Part shown: in pieces, positions 1-8,533 of the stretch | Layout: every line of letters starts with the position of its first letter | Numbering within the stretch: the stretch's first letter is position 1 | Assembly: GCF_000472705.1 (NCBI RefSeq) | Contig: NZ_AXAE01000027.1 | Span: forward strand, 32,211 to 96,210 | Source: Mesorhizobium erdmanii USDA 3471 | Lineage (GTDB): Bacteria > Pseudomonadota > Alphaproteobacteria > Rhizobiales > Rhizobiaceae | Direction of reading: 5' to 3' | Length of the DNA stretch: 64,000 nucleotides | Program-made: the position numbers and the translations under genes | The notes under the pieces: model-generated | The model's database searches: none | Seen by the model: the letters and a program-made list of their open reading frames with translations, nothing else | What the model was told of the DNA's origin: nothing

Positions 1-805
1 ACCAGACTTCGCCGAAGATGGCGGTGGCGGTGCGGTCCGGCGGCCTGTCGTTCGTCAGCCAGATCGAGCGGCTGCGCGTGGCTAGCTCGCGTGTCGGGAT
101 CTTCGCTGTAAGATCCGCAGCCGAGGCACCGAAGCATGGGATGAACCAGGCGCGCATGAACGGATCGCAGGCAAAGCCCTTTTCGCTGCGGGTCACCAGA
201 ACGGCCAGAGGGACGCGCTCGGCCGGGCGCCAGGGAAAGATCATGCGGCCGCCGGGCCGCAGCGCCTTCAGCCATGCGGCCGGCGGGGCGACGACGCCGG
301 CGTTGACATAGACGATGTCGGATGGCGGCAAGGGCATCGTCACAGCATCGCCATGGACGACAGTCGCATTGCCATAGGCTTCGAGATTCTTGCGCGCCAG
401 CTCGGCCAGCCTGCCGTCGAGTTCGAAGGCGGTGACGGTGCCGCCGGGAGACACCAGCCTGGCCAGCAGGGCGGTGTAGTAGCCGGTGCCGGCGCCAATA
501 TGAGAGACGGCCTCGCCGGGTTTCGGGGCCAGTTTTCCGATCCACATGGCATGCAGGAACGGCTCGCCATTGTTGATGCCCTTGTCGGCGTCCAGCGCCA
601 CCAGCACGTTCTGGTAGATGTGAGCGGCATCGGCGCTCGGCGTGATGATCTTGCCACCGCCGGCGATGATCGCCCACGGCCCGGGACCAAGAAACGCTTC
701 GCGCGGTACTTCGGCGAAAACCTCCTCCAGACGCGGATCCGATGAGGCGGCGTTGGCCGCCATAAGCCGGGCGTAGAATCTCCTGATGGTTTCGATGTTG
801 CTCAT
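1..805 (-). CDS. PCMT-like SAM-dependent methyltransferase (3' end outside window)
   Basis: Reading the minus strand from an ATG at 805 gives 268 uninterrupted codons to the window edge, so the C-terminus is missing. Residues near 100-125 contain a motif I glycine loop (HIGAGTGYYTALLA), followed by an acidic post-I strand (VTAFELDG) and a GDAV/VYVNAG segment. This is the order found in protein-L-isoaspartate O-methyltransferases. The N-terminal part (VPREAFLGPG) also fits that family, in which the helix around PRE.F precedes the SAM domain. It probably transfers a methyl group from SAM to a protein or small molecule. True PCMT repair activity is not certain because the motif I loop is atypical. 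An in-frame ATG at 820 is an alternative start. No partner gene is visible. Confidence 0.8.
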   Translation of the reverse strand, partial: MSNIETIRRFYARLMAANAASSDPRLEEVFAEVPREAFLGPGPWAIIAGGGKIITPSADAAHIYQNVLVALDADKGINNGEPFLHAMWIGKLAPKPGEAVSHIGAGTGYYTALLARLVSPGGTVTAFELDGRLAELARKNLEAYGNATVVHGDAVTMPLPPSDIVYVNAGVVAPPAAWLKALRPGGRMIFPWRPAERVPLAVLVTRSEKGFACDPFMRAWFIPCFGASAADLTAKIPTRELATRSRSIWLTNDRPPDRTATAIFGEVW

Positions 806-1081
806 GACGTGAGAGAACATAGCGCGGATCGCCGGTTTGTCGCCGATGACGTGACTGCTGGACCGCCAGCGAGCGGCCGCCTTAAGCCTTGTTGGCGAGC
901 TCGCCACAACCCTGGCGGTCAAGTCTGGAGTTTAGGTCAAGCCCATAACTTTTCCATTCTGATCAACAACTATCACTTTGGCAATTGTGGGGTGAATTAA
1001 TATTTTATCTACAGACTAGTATGGGATTTTAATTTATGTAATATCGTATCCATCAATAAAAAATAATAGGGGAGAGAAGGC
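806..1081. other. AT-rich intergenic region upstream of the DUF2188-like gene
   Basis: This 276-bp spacer becomes strikingly AT-rich from about 940 to 1070 compared with the surrounding GC-rich DNA. It contains runs such as taatattttatct and aataaaaaataata. It probably holds the promoter of the gene starting at 1082. I see no clear sigma-70 or EcfG element and no RNA gene. A strong ribosome binding site (ggggagagaagg) ends just before the start codon. Confidence 0.5.
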
Positions 1082-1300
1082 ATGGCGAACGTTTACGTTG
1101 AGGCGCGGCCTAAAGGGCGCCCTGAGGGGACACGCATTGACGATTATGTCGTAGAAGATCATGCCGACCATGTTCTTGCTACAGCTAAGACACAGCGAGA
1201 GGCCATCGATTGGGCGAAAAGCAAGGGTCATGCCCCTCTTGTCGCTCGCGTCAGGCACCTGAATGACAAGAAGAAGCCAGATCACTGGCGAGCTGCTTAA
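1082..1300 (+). CDS. DUF2188-like small protein
   Basis: This 72-residue protein begins at an ATG directly preceded by a GGGGAGAGAAGG ribosome binding site. Its layout is a beta-strand start (VYVEARPKG), a variable middle, then a KTQREAIDWAKSKGH segment. That segment resembles the QxEAIDxAR helix of the DUF2188 family, short proteins of unknown function common in rhizobia and enterobacteria. The assignment rests on this motif and the size. It has no signal peptide, so it is probably cytoplasmic. It stands alone: the flanking genes are on the other strand and separated by more than 200 bp. Its upstream region is unusually AT-rich. Stretches on both sides (to 1545) show no other supported gene. 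Confidence 0.65.
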   Translation: MANVYVEARPKGRPEGTRIDDYVVEDHADHVLATAKTQREAIDWAKSKGHAPLVARVRHLNDKKKPDHWRAA

Positions 1301-1545
1301 CACGGACCATTTAGCAGACGACAAAAAGGCAACTCCCGATTCGCTTTACAGTGATTGGTCTCGCGAAGTCGATACTGTGGTTGGGCAGATATTCAGCGCA
1401 GCATGGGCCGTTTTTGACTGTGGGAAATTCACGGAATGGTCACGAGTTCCGTAAGAGTTCGGCATGGCTGGGCGCTTGATGTGTGCACTCATGGTATCCA
1501 GTATTGCCGTGGCCTGCTGCTTCAGGTGAGGTATCTCCACGAACC

Positions 1546-2910
1546 TCAACCGACCCCGAAAAGCGTGTCATAGAGCAGCTTGAAGTTGAGCAGGAGGATG
1601 ATCGCCGCGACCACCCAGGCAAGGGCTGCGACGCCGCGCGGAATGGCGAGGCTGCCCATCTTCTTCTTGTCCGAGACGAACTGTACCAGCGGCACCACCG
1701 CGAAGGGCAGTTGCATAGACAGGATGACCTGGCTGAACACCAGCAGCTGGCCGGTGCCCTTCTCGCCGTAGAGCGCGGTGACGACGACCACCGGGATGAT
1801 GGCGAGCCCGCGCGTCAAAAGCCGGCGGGCCCAGTTGGGGATGCGCAGGCGCAGGAAGCCTTCCATGATGATCTGGCCGGCGAGCGTCGCGGTCACCGTC
1901 GAGTTGAGGCCCGACGCCAGCAGCGCCACGGCGAACAGGATCGAGGCGATGCCGAGGCCGAGCAGCGGTGACAGAAGCTTGAAGGCCTGGTCGATCTCGG
2001 CGACGTCCTTGTGGCCGGTGTTGTGGAAGGCGACGGCCGAGACGATCAGGATGGCGGCGTTGACGAACAAGGCCAGCATCAGGGCGATGGTGGAGTCCAT
2101 CGTCGCCCATTTGATGGCGTCGCGCTTGCCCTTTTCGGTGCGCTCATAGGCGCGGGTCTGCACGATCGAGGAGTGCAGATAGAGATTGTGCGGCATGACC
2201 GTGGCGCCGATGATGCCGATGGCGATGTAGAGCATCGCCGGGTTGGTGACGATCTCTGCCGACGGCACGAACATCGAATGCAGGATCGTGCCGGCCGGCG
2301 GCGCGGCGACGAAGATCTGGATGGCAAAACAGCTGAAAATGATGATCAAGAGCGCGATGACGAAGGCTTCGAGATAGCGGAACCCCTTGTTCATCAGGAG
2401 CAGCACGAGGAAGGCGTCGAGCGCCGTCAGCAGGGCGCCGCCGACCAGCGGGATGCCGAACAGAAGCTGCAATGCGATCGCGGTGCCGATGACTTCGGCG
2501 AGATCGCAGGCGATGATGGCGAGTTCGCAGGCGATCCACAGCACGAAATTGACAGGGCGCGGATAATAGGCGCGGCAGGCCTGGGCGAGGTCGCGGCCAG
2601 TGGCGATGCCAAGCCGGGCGGACAGCGCCTGCAGCAGGATCGCCATCAGGTTGGACAGCATTATGATGAACAACAGCGTGTAGCCGAACTGGGCGCCGCC
2701 GGCGAGGTCGGTCGCCCAGTTGCCGGGGTCCATATAGCCGACCGAAACCATGTAGCCCGGCCCCATGAAGGCGAACAGCCGGCGAAACCACACGCCCGAA
2801 CTCGGCACCGCTATGGTGGAATTGACTTCGCGCAGGCTGGGCTGGTCGTCCTCGTCCCGCCTGGCGAACCGCCATGAGGAGCGGGGAGCTGTGGCTTCTG
2901 TTTCTGACAT
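1546..2910 (-). CDS. mntH: NRAMP-family divalent metal (Mn2+/Fe2+) transporter
   Basis: This is a proton-coupled inner-membrane importer of Mn2+ and other divalent metals. The protein has 454 residues, the usual length, with about eleven hydrophobic segments. Both signature metal-binding motifs are present: DPGNW at residues 61-65 in TM1 and MPHN at 239-242 in TM6, followed by LYLHSS. The ATG at 2910 was chosen over one 36 nt upstream because GGAAAG lies correctly before it and the protein then starts MSETEA. The N-terminus carries a hydrophilic tail of about 40 residues before TM1. The gene is divergent from mntR, which is predicted to repress it when manganese is sufficient. Confidence 0.93.
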   Translation of the reverse strand: MSETEATAPRSSWRFARRDEDDQPSLREVNSTIAVPSSGVWFRRLFAFMGPGYMVSVGYMDPGNWATDLAGGAQFGYTLLFIIMLSNLMAILLQALSARLGIATGRDLAQACRAYYPRPVNFVLWIACELAIIACDLAEVIGTAIALQLLFGIPLVGGALLTALDAFLVLLLMNKGFRYLEAFVIALLIIIFSCFAIQIFVAAPPAGTILHSMFVPSAEIVTNPAMLYIAIGIIGATVMPHNLYLHSSIVQTRAYERTEKGKRDAIKWATMDSTIALMLALFVNAAILIVSAVAFHNTGHKDVAEIDQAFKLLSPLLGLGIASILFAVALLASGLNSTVTATLAGQIIMEGFLRLRIPNWARRLLTRGLAIIPVVVVTALYGEKGTGQLLVFSQVILSMQLPFAVVPLVQFVSDKKKMGSLAIPRGVAALAWVVAAIILLLNFKLLYDTLFGVG

Positions 2911-3145
2911 GGAAGACTTTCCGCGACGTCCTGGGAGGGTGCCCACAAGCTATGCCATGGCTCAACATTATGCAATAGGCTATATTTCATTGTTTGTGCT
3001 TTTTATCGAGCGCTCATTCGGCTTCGCGAAGCGGCTAGCGGGAAACTGCGGTCGCGCCTGTGGGGGAATGCAAATAAACGGCCTGAAGAATCAGAGCCTG
3101 TGCTATAAAAGCAGCGATGGTTGAACGCCCGAGGAGGAGCGCGCA
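2911..3145. promoter_or_regulatory. mntH/mntR divergent promoter region
   Basis: The 235-bp space between the divergent mntH and mntR genes holds an AT-rich core around 2960-3010 (caacattatgcaat, tatatttcattg) that stands out from the GC-rich surroundings. Promoters for both genes and the MntR binding site are expected here. I cannot identify a convincing perfect dyad by eye, so the operator itself is not placed. Confidence 0.5.
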
Positions 3146-3598
3146 TTGGCGCTGAAGAACAGACCGGTTCCGCGTGAGCCATTGCCCGACGCCGATGTCC
3201 ATTCGGAAGGGTTCCGGCAGCAGCGCCAGGCGCGCCGCAGCGCGCTGGTCGAGGATTATGTCGAGCTGATCGCCGATTTGATCGAGGATGGCAACGAGGC
3301 GCGCCAGGTCGACATCGCGGCCCGCCTCGGCGTCGCCCAGCCGACAGTGGCCAAGATGCTGACGCGCCTGTGCGCCGACGGGCTGGTCTCGAGAAAGCCC
3401 TATCGCGGCGTGTTCCTGACCGAAGCCGGCCGCAAGGTGGCGGAGGAAAGCCGAATCCGCCACCAGACGGTGGAAGCTTTTCTGCGCTCGCTCGGCGTCA
3501 GCGCCGAAACGGCGCGCATCGATGCCGAAGGCATAGAGCACCATGTCAGCGCCGAGACGCTGGACGCGTTCCGCAAGGCGATGACCGCGCCGCGCTGA
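3146..3598 (+). CDS. mntR: MntR-type manganese-responsive regulator (DtxR family)
   Basis: This 150-residue regulator has an N-terminal winged helix at about residues 35-95, including DIAARLGVAQPTVAKMLTRL as recognition segment and GVFLTEAGRK as wing. A metal-binding and dimerisation domain follows, with H/E residues (RIRHQTVEAFL, EGIEHHVS) in the DtxR/MntR arrangement. It lacks a C-terminal SH3 domain, as proteobacterial MntR does. The start codon is TTG at 3146, placed 6 nt after a strong GAGGAGGAG. It lies head-to-head with mntH, and this arrangement indicates Mn2+-dependent repression of mntH. The divergence and family together make the assignment strong, though metal specificity is not provable from sequence. 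Confidence 0.9.
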   Translation: MALKNRPVPREPLPDADVHSEGFRQQRQARRSALVEDYVELIADLIEDGNEARQVDIAARLGVAQPTVAKMLTRLCADGLVSRKPYRGVFLTEAGRKVAEESRIRHQTVEAFLRSLGVSAETARIDAEGIEHHVSAETLDAFRKAMTAPR

Positions 3599-3619
3599 GG
3601 CGCTTCCGCAAAGACGGCC

Positions 3620-3644
3620 GGAACCGCTCGACCCCAAGCACGTT
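3620..3644 (+). promoter_or_regulatory. Candidate sigma-EcfG (general stress) promoter
   Basis: GGAAC at 3620-3624 is separated by exactly 16 nt from CGTT at 3641-3644. This matches the alphaproteobacterial EcfG consensus GGAAC-N16/17-CGTT. It lies 41 nt upstream of the start codon at 3686, a suitable distance for a transcription start near 3651, and points toward the small gene at 3686. Confidence 0.65.
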
Positions 3645-3685
3645 GCTCCTGACATCGCGCTGATTTAGCGCCAAGGGAGGAAGCA

Positions 3686-3874
3686 ATGGGCGTCGAACAG
3701 GCACCGACCGCGAAAGGCAAGCAGGCAGCCAAGGGATTGCGGCAAGCCGCGGCGAAGGACGAGCGCAAGACCGAGGCAGAGACCGGTCATCCCCTGAAGA
3801 AGGGTGCCGCGCGGTTCGAGGAGCGCTCGAAAAGCTCCGACGGCAAGAGCGCGGGCGCCAAGCAGAAAGATTAG
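3686..3874 (+). CDS. Small Lys/Ala-rich protein, probable general-stress gene
   Basis: This 62-residue hydrophilic protein is rich in Lys, Ala, Glu and Gly (KGKQAAKGLRQAAAKDERK). It has no cysteine, no membrane segment and is probably disordered and basic. No family is recognised. Support for it being real comes from the signals: a good ribosome binding site (GGGAGGA, 3677-3683) and, 41 nt upstream, a near-perfect GGAAC-N16-CGTT promoter of the EcfG general-stress type. Short Lys/Ala/Gly-rich proteins are often part of the stress and desiccation regulons of rhizobia, which would fit. That is inference, and no function is assigned. Confidence 0.6.
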   Translation: MGVEQAPTAKGKQAAKGLRQAAAKDERKTEAETGHPLKKGAARFEERSKSSDGKSAGAKQKD

Positions 3875-3925
3875 GGCCGAGCCGAGGGCTGCTGCCGGAA
3901 TGCGCCCGGATGCATCAATCAGCAC

Positions 3926-6010
3926 TCACTCGCGGACATCCTGGACCCAGCTTCTGGGGTGGCCGTCGACGCGGAACTGGAAGATAAAATAGGGCGGAAT
4001 GCAGGTGCCTTCGCCAGGTTTGGCTTCGGGCAGATCATCGTAGCCGGCGGTGCAGATATAATCCTCGCGGCAGGGATGCGCCTTGTCGCAGGCGCGCAGG
4101 CCGGCGGTCTTGGTGAATTCCCTTGTGCAGAATTTGTGGTCCTTGCCGGACGCGATGCAGTCGTTGAAACCGGTCTTGGCTAGCCGGCCGCAGGTCGCTT
4201 CGTCGGGAAGCTTGTCGCAGGTCGCCTTGCGCAGCATGCCGCCGGGAAAGCCGCCGGTCTTCTGTTCGGGGTTGTCGTAGCGCTGGCGCGCCGCGCCGTA
4301 ACCAGCGATCTTGACCACCGGCTTCTTGTCACGCGCCGGGTCTATGGCGCAGGCCTTGGCGGTGGCCGGCGACAGGCGGCAATACTGGTCGTTGCCCCAT
4401 GTCGACATTTTGATCTCGCCGAACTCGACGGGATCGCCGACATCGGTGCCCTTCTCGCTGACGCAGGTGCCAAACCCCGGATGGATGGCGCTTTCGTGGA
4501 CGCCGGCGCAGCGCAGGCCGACGCCGCAGGTCCAGTCCTTGAAGCTTGCGTCATCACCACGATAACAGATCGATCCCCAGCCATTGTAAAGGTCGGTGCC
4601 TTTCAGTGCCTCGGCGTATTTCCGGTCCGGGCGGGCGGCGAAACCTCTGGTGAAATCGGGATGGTCGCCGGCGGCGAATTCTTCGACGATGGCGCGGCGG
4701 CGCGGCAGGTCGGCAAAGAACACCGCCGAGCCCGGCACGAAGACGGCGTTGCGGCGCGGCTCGCTGGCCGGGTCGGCACCGGTGTAGTGGAAGCCGGCAA
4801 TGCCATGCGTCTGATGGCAGCCTGTGCAGCTCATCTCGTTCAGCCGCAAATCGAAGCCGGCCACCGACTTGATGGTGGCGAGCGTGTTGCCCCTGGCGAC
4901 GTAATCCTTCAGCGCCTTGTCGATGTCGGCATCGTCGACCAGCCCGTAGACGATGTTGTTCTGCGAACGGCTCAAGCCGCCGGGCGCGACGGAAACGGCG
5001 CTCTTGGCCAGGAATTTTTCGTCGATGACCAGCCGGCCGTGGTCCAGATCGTAGATGTTGCGGTCGGTGAGCAGCCATTTGGCGAAGGAAGGCTTGTCGG
5101 CCAGCACGGTGGCGCGGTCGATCTGGTTCTCCATCCTGGATTCATAAAAACCCGAGGTCCCCGGATCCCATTTGAAGATCTTCAGAAGATATTCGGCATG
5201 GCCGCCGAAATCGCGCCGCGTCGAGGCCGACAGCCTGAGCACCTGCATGTTGAGCTCGAGCCGCATGATCTGCGAGGAATTGAGCATGGCGCCCGACAGC
5301 GGCCCTTCGTCGGACCGCAGCCAGGCGGCCAACTGCTCGGGCGGCAGGTCCTTTTGGCCGGCGGCAAGCCAGCGCTTGGCGACCTCGGCGCATGACACGT
5401 CGGTGGCGCTGGGCAAATCCTTCGCGGCGCGCGCCTGCGCCCGTCCAGGCTTGGCATTGAACACCAGGCTCATGGTCAGCGGCAGGCGCGAAGAGATGCG
5501 CTGCCCAGTCTTCCCCCCGATTGGCTTGCCCTTGGCCGGCTTTTCGGCAACCGAATAGTGGAAACGATAGATCAGCCTGATCTCGCCGCATTCGGTGTGG
5601 CCGAGATAGCCGCGATCCATGCGGTTGACGACGCCGGTCAGGTCGAGCGTCGAGCCGTCGTCATCGATGTATTTCGGGTTGAATTTCTGGCTGGTGTCAC
5701 TGGATTTGGCCATGGCGGCGACATAGGGGTCCGGGCTGGTCTTCGGCTCGTCCGATATCTCCTGCTTGACCGTGTCGCGCACCGTGGCCAGCGCCGGCAC
5801 GGAAAACAGGCCGCGATTGTCGACGTCGCGGGTGAGGCCGAGTGCGGGTCCGAGCAGCCGGCTGATCGACAGGCCGCCGCGCTCCAATGCCTGCAAGGTA
5901 GCAGGGTCGGTGACGGCGACGCTGGAATCGAGCGTCACGGCGCCAGCCGGCCAGATGCCGAGGCAAGTCAACGCCATCAGCAAAAGCAGGAATTGGCCGA
6001 TGATCCGCAA
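3926..6010 (-). CDS. Exported protein with single c-type heme motif
   Basis: A large exported protein of about 694 residues, of unknown function. Starting at TTG 6010, preceded by GAGGGG, it opens with a clean signal peptide: MRIIGQ, a long Leu/Ile/Ala stretch, then WPAGA. ATGs at 6124 and 6166 would add a hydrophilic extension with no ribosome binding site and would run toward the divergent neighbour. In the middle (nt about 4815-4835) is MSCTGCHQTH, a CxxCH heme c attachment motif. The C-terminal 250 residues hold many paired cysteines (CRLS, CGVGLRC, CDKAHPCRED, CTAG), suggesting a disulfide-rich periplasmic domain. One heme motif in so large a protein suggests an electron-transfer or sensory role. 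No neighbouring gene is functionally related. Confidence 0.75.
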   Translation of the reverse strand: MRIIGQFLLLLMALTCLGIWPAGAVTLDSSVAVTDPATLQALERGGLSISRLLGPALGLTRDVDNRGLFSVPALATVRDTVKQEISDEPKTSPDPYVAAMAKSSDTSQKFNPKYIDDDGSTLDLTGVVNRMDRGYLGHTECGEIRLIYRFHYSVAEKPAKGKPIGGKTGQRISSRLPLTMSLVFNAKPGRAQARAAKDLPSATDVSCAEVAKRWLAAGQKDLPPEQLAAWLRSDEGPLSGAMLNSSQIMRLELNMQVLRLSASTRRDFGGHAEYLLKIFKWDPGTSGFYESRMENQIDRATVLADKPSFAKWLLTDRNIYDLDHGRLVIDEKFLAKSAVSVAPGGLSRSQNNIVYGLVDDADIDKALKDYVARGNTLATIKSVAGFDLRLNEMSCTGCHQTHGIAGFHYTGADPASEPRRNAVFVPGSAVFFADLPRRRAIVEEFAAGDHPDFTRGFAARPDRKYAEALKGTDLYNGWGSICYRGDDASFKDWTCGVGLRCAGVHESAIHPGFGTCVSEKGTDVGDPVEFGEIKMSTWGNDQYCRLSPATAKACAIDPARDKKPVVKIAGYGAARQRYDNPEQKTGGFPGGMLRKATCDKLPDEATCGRLAKTGFNDCIASGKDHKFCTREFTKTAGLRACDKAHPCREDYICTAGYDDLPEAKPGEGTCIPPYFIFQFRVDGHPRSWVQDVRE

Positions 6011-6193
6011 GCGCCCCTCGCATTCTTCCGCTATGCCTGATGCTACAGGCCTTCCCGAGGATCGGAAAGCTGCCACTTCGCAACCGTGGCGGCCGCGAAA
6101 AATGCTGTGACTTGGCGCAACCATTGCGATAATTGTTTGTTGGGTTGAGCCGGCTTGCCGGAGCAACGAGGAAGTTTGTCACGGGGAGTTGCC

Positions 6194-7114
6194 ATGCTCT
6201 GGAGAGGCCGTCGTCAGAGTGACAATATCGAGGACGACCGCAGCGACGGCGGTGGTGGCGGTATCGGTGGCGGCGGCGGCGGCTTCCAACTCCCGATCGG
6301 CGGCCGTACCGGCGGCGGCAGCATCCTCCTGGTCATCCTGGTGGTGATCGCCGGCTGGTATTTCGGCTTCGATCCCTCGGCGATCCTGGGCGGCGGCGAT
6401 GGCGGCCTGCTGCCGGGCGGCGGTGGCCAGATCACCGACAACGGCGGCGGCCAGGACAGCGGCACGGCGCCCGCCAATGACGAGATGAAGCAGTTCGTCG
6501 CGACAGTGCTCGCCGAGACCGAGGACACCTGGACCGGCATCTTCAAGTCGCAAGGGCTGACCTATGAAGACCCGAAGCTGGTGCTGTTTTCCGGCCAGGT
6601 CCGTTCGGCTTGCGGCTTTGCTTCCGCCGCGGCCGGGCCGTTCTATTGCCCTGGCGACCACAAGGTCTATCTCGACATGACCTTCTTCCAGCAGCTCGAC
6701 CAGCAGTTCGGCGCTTCCGGTGAATTCGCCCGCGCCTATGTCATCGCGCATGAAGTCGGCCACCACGTACAGAACCTTACCGGCATCATGGGCAAGTTCA
6801 ACCAGATGCGGCAAGGCATGAGCGAAGCCGACGCCAACCAGCTGTCGGTGCGCATCGAGCTGCAGGCGGACTGCTTTGCCGGCGTGTGGGCGCATTACAC
6901 CGCGCAGAAGGGCATATTGGAACAGGGCGACATCGAAAGCGCGCTGAACGCCGCCAAGCAGATCGGCGACGACACTCTGCAGAAGAAGACGCAGGGCTAT
7001 GTCGTGCCGGAAAGCTTCAACCACGGCACCTCGCAGCAGCGGCAGACCTGGCTGGCGCGCGGCTACAAGAGCGGCAAGCTGTCGGATTGCAACACGATGA
7101 GCGGCCCGCTGTAA
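6194..7114 (+). CDS. YpfJ-type neutral zinc metallopeptidase
   Basis: This 306-residue membrane-anchored peptidase belongs to the putative neutral zinc metallopeptidase family (E. coli YpfJ). The N-terminus is hydrophilic and Gly-rich, followed by one transmembrane helix (about residues 37-52, ILLVILVVIAGWYFG) and a Gly-rich linker. The catalytic HEVGHH motif is at about 186-191, and a downstream ELQADCFAG segment supplies the likely third zinc ligand. The ATG at 6194 has GGGAG just upstream. An ATG at 6155 is possible but lacks a ribosome binding site. The topology suggests a periplasmic catalytic domain. The substrate is unknown in the family. It stands alone, divergent from the heme-motif protein. 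Confidence 0.88.
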   Translation: MLWRGRRQSDNIEDDRSDGGGGGIGGGGGGFQLPIGGRTGGGSILLVILVVIAGWYFGFDPSAILGGGDGGLLPGGGGQITDNGGGQDSGTAPANDEMKQFVATVLAETEDTWTGIFKSQGLTYEDPKLVLFSGQVRSACGFASAAAGPFYCPGDHKVYLDMTFFQQLDQQFGASGEFARAYVIAHEVGHHVQNLTGIMGKFNQMRQGMSEADANQLSVRIELQADCFAGVWAHYTAQKGILEQGDIESALNAAKQIGDDTLQKKTQGYVVPESFNHGTSQQRQTWLARGYKSGKLSDCNTMSGPL

Positions 7115-7267
7115 GCACTTGTTTCACGGCATTGCCCCGACGGTGAAGACACCGTCAGGGAGAGTCAGGATCGACGATTCCTGGCTGTTCTTGCATTGTT
7201 CCTTTTGGCGCGCTGGCCTATAAGGTGCGTCCGCCTGCGCCCGGGCAGCCTGAGGAGCCTGACCATC

Positions 7268-8533
7268 ATGATCGACCCCAAAACCGCCAGGCGGGGCCTC
7301 GCGCTGGTTTTCACCACACTGCTGCTCGATATCATCGGCTTCGGCATGATCATGCCGGTGCTGCCGGCCTATCTCAGGGAATTGACCGGCGTCGGCATCA
7401 GCGGTGCGGCCATCGAGGGCGGCTGGCTGTTCTTCGTCTATGCGGCCATGCGGTTCTTCTTCGCGCCGATCATGGGCGGCCTGAGCGACCGCTTCGGGCG
7501 GCGACCGATCCTGCTCGCCTCGGTGCTGACCTTCTCCATCGACAACCTGATCTGCGCCATTGCCTGGTCCTATCCGATGCTGTTCATCGGGCGGGTGCTG
7601 GCCGGCATTTCGGGCGCCAGCTATTCGACGACATCGGCCTTCATCGCCGACATCTCCAACGACGAGAACCGGGCCAAGAATTTCGGCCTGCTCGGCATAG
7701 CCTTCGGCGTCGGCTTCGTCATCGGGCCGGTGCTGGGCGGCTTGCTCGGCACGTTCGGACCGCGCGTGCCGTTCTTTTTCGCCGCCGGGCTCGCCTTCGT
7801 CAATTTCCTGATTGCGATGTTTTTCCTGCCCGAAACGCTCGATGAAAAGCATCGCCGCCGGTTCGAGTGGAAACGCGCCAACCCCGTCGGCACGCTTTTG
7901 CAAATGCGCCAGTACCAGGGCATTGGCTGGATCGGGCTGGTTTTCTTCCTGATGACGCTCGGCCATATGATGTATCCGGCGGTGTGGTCGTTCGTCTCCA
8001 ACTACCGCTATGGCTGGAGCGAGCAGCAGATCGGTTTCTCGCTCGGCGCCTTCGGCCTGTGCGGCGCGATCGTCATGGGCACGGTGCTGCCGCGCGTCAT
8101 CCCCAGGCTCGGCGAGTGGCGGACGGCGGTTATCGGCCTGACCTTCACGGCGGCCAGCGCCTTCGGCTACGCCTTCGCCTCGCAGGGATGGATGATCTAT
8201 GCGGTGATCGTCGTCGGTTGCCTGGAAGCGCTGGCCGATCCGCCGCTGAGGAGCCTCGCCGCCGCCAAGGTTCCGCCGTCGGCGCAAGGCGAGCTGCAGG
8301 GCGCGATGACCTCGATCTTCTCGATCACCTCGATCATCACGCCGCTGCTTTATACGGCGATCTTTTCCTGGTTCACCGGGCCAAGCGCGCCGGTGACCTT
8401 CGGCGGCGCGCCCTATCTGGTCGGCGCATGCTTCCTGGTGCTGGCGGTCATCGTCTTCGTCACCAAGGTGGCGAGACCGGCCATGGCCAGGAATGTCGGC
8501 ACCGACGTTGCGGGAGATGGAGCGCGGATATGA
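7268..8533 (+). CDS. MFS transporter, TCR/Tet (DHA1) type
   Basis: This is a 421-residue integral membrane protein with about twelve hydrophobic segments. The TM2-TM3 loop has the MFS motif A (GGLSDRFGRRP). The first helix (LLDIIGFGMIMPVLPAYL) closely follows the pattern of TetA-like DHA1 exporters, so efflux of a drug-like or metabolic compound is likely. It need not confer tetracycline resistance. The start at ATG 7268 follows AGGAG. Its stop overlaps the start of the next gene (ATGA), so it is translationally coupled to the aldo-keto reductase. The pair could modify and then expel one compound, which is inference. Confidence 0.87.
   Translation: MIDPKTARRGLALVFTTLLLDIIGFGMIMPVLPAYLRELTGVGISGAAIEGGWLFFVYAAMRFFFAPIMGGLSDRFGRRPILLASVLTFSIDNLICAIAWSYPMLFIGRVLAGISGASYSTTSAFIADISNDENRAKNFGLLGIAFGVGFVIGPVLGGLLGTFGPRVPFFFAAGLAFVNFLIAMFFLPETLDEKHRRRFEWKRANPVGTLLQMRQYQGIGWIGLVFFLMTLGHMMYPAVWSFVSNYRYGWSEQQIGFSLGAFGLCGAIVMGTVLPRVIPRLGEWRTAVIGLTFTAASAFGYAFASQGWMIYAVIVVGCLEALADPPLRSLAAAKVPPSAQGELQGAMTSIFSITSIITPLLYTAIFSWFTGPSAPVTFGGAPYLVGACFLVLAVIVFVTKVARPAMARNVGTDVAGDGARI

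Noticed and set aside
1034..1622. Several short frames on both strands around the DUF2188-like gene
   Set aside because: None has a ribosome binding site or known motif; only the 72-residue gene is supported.
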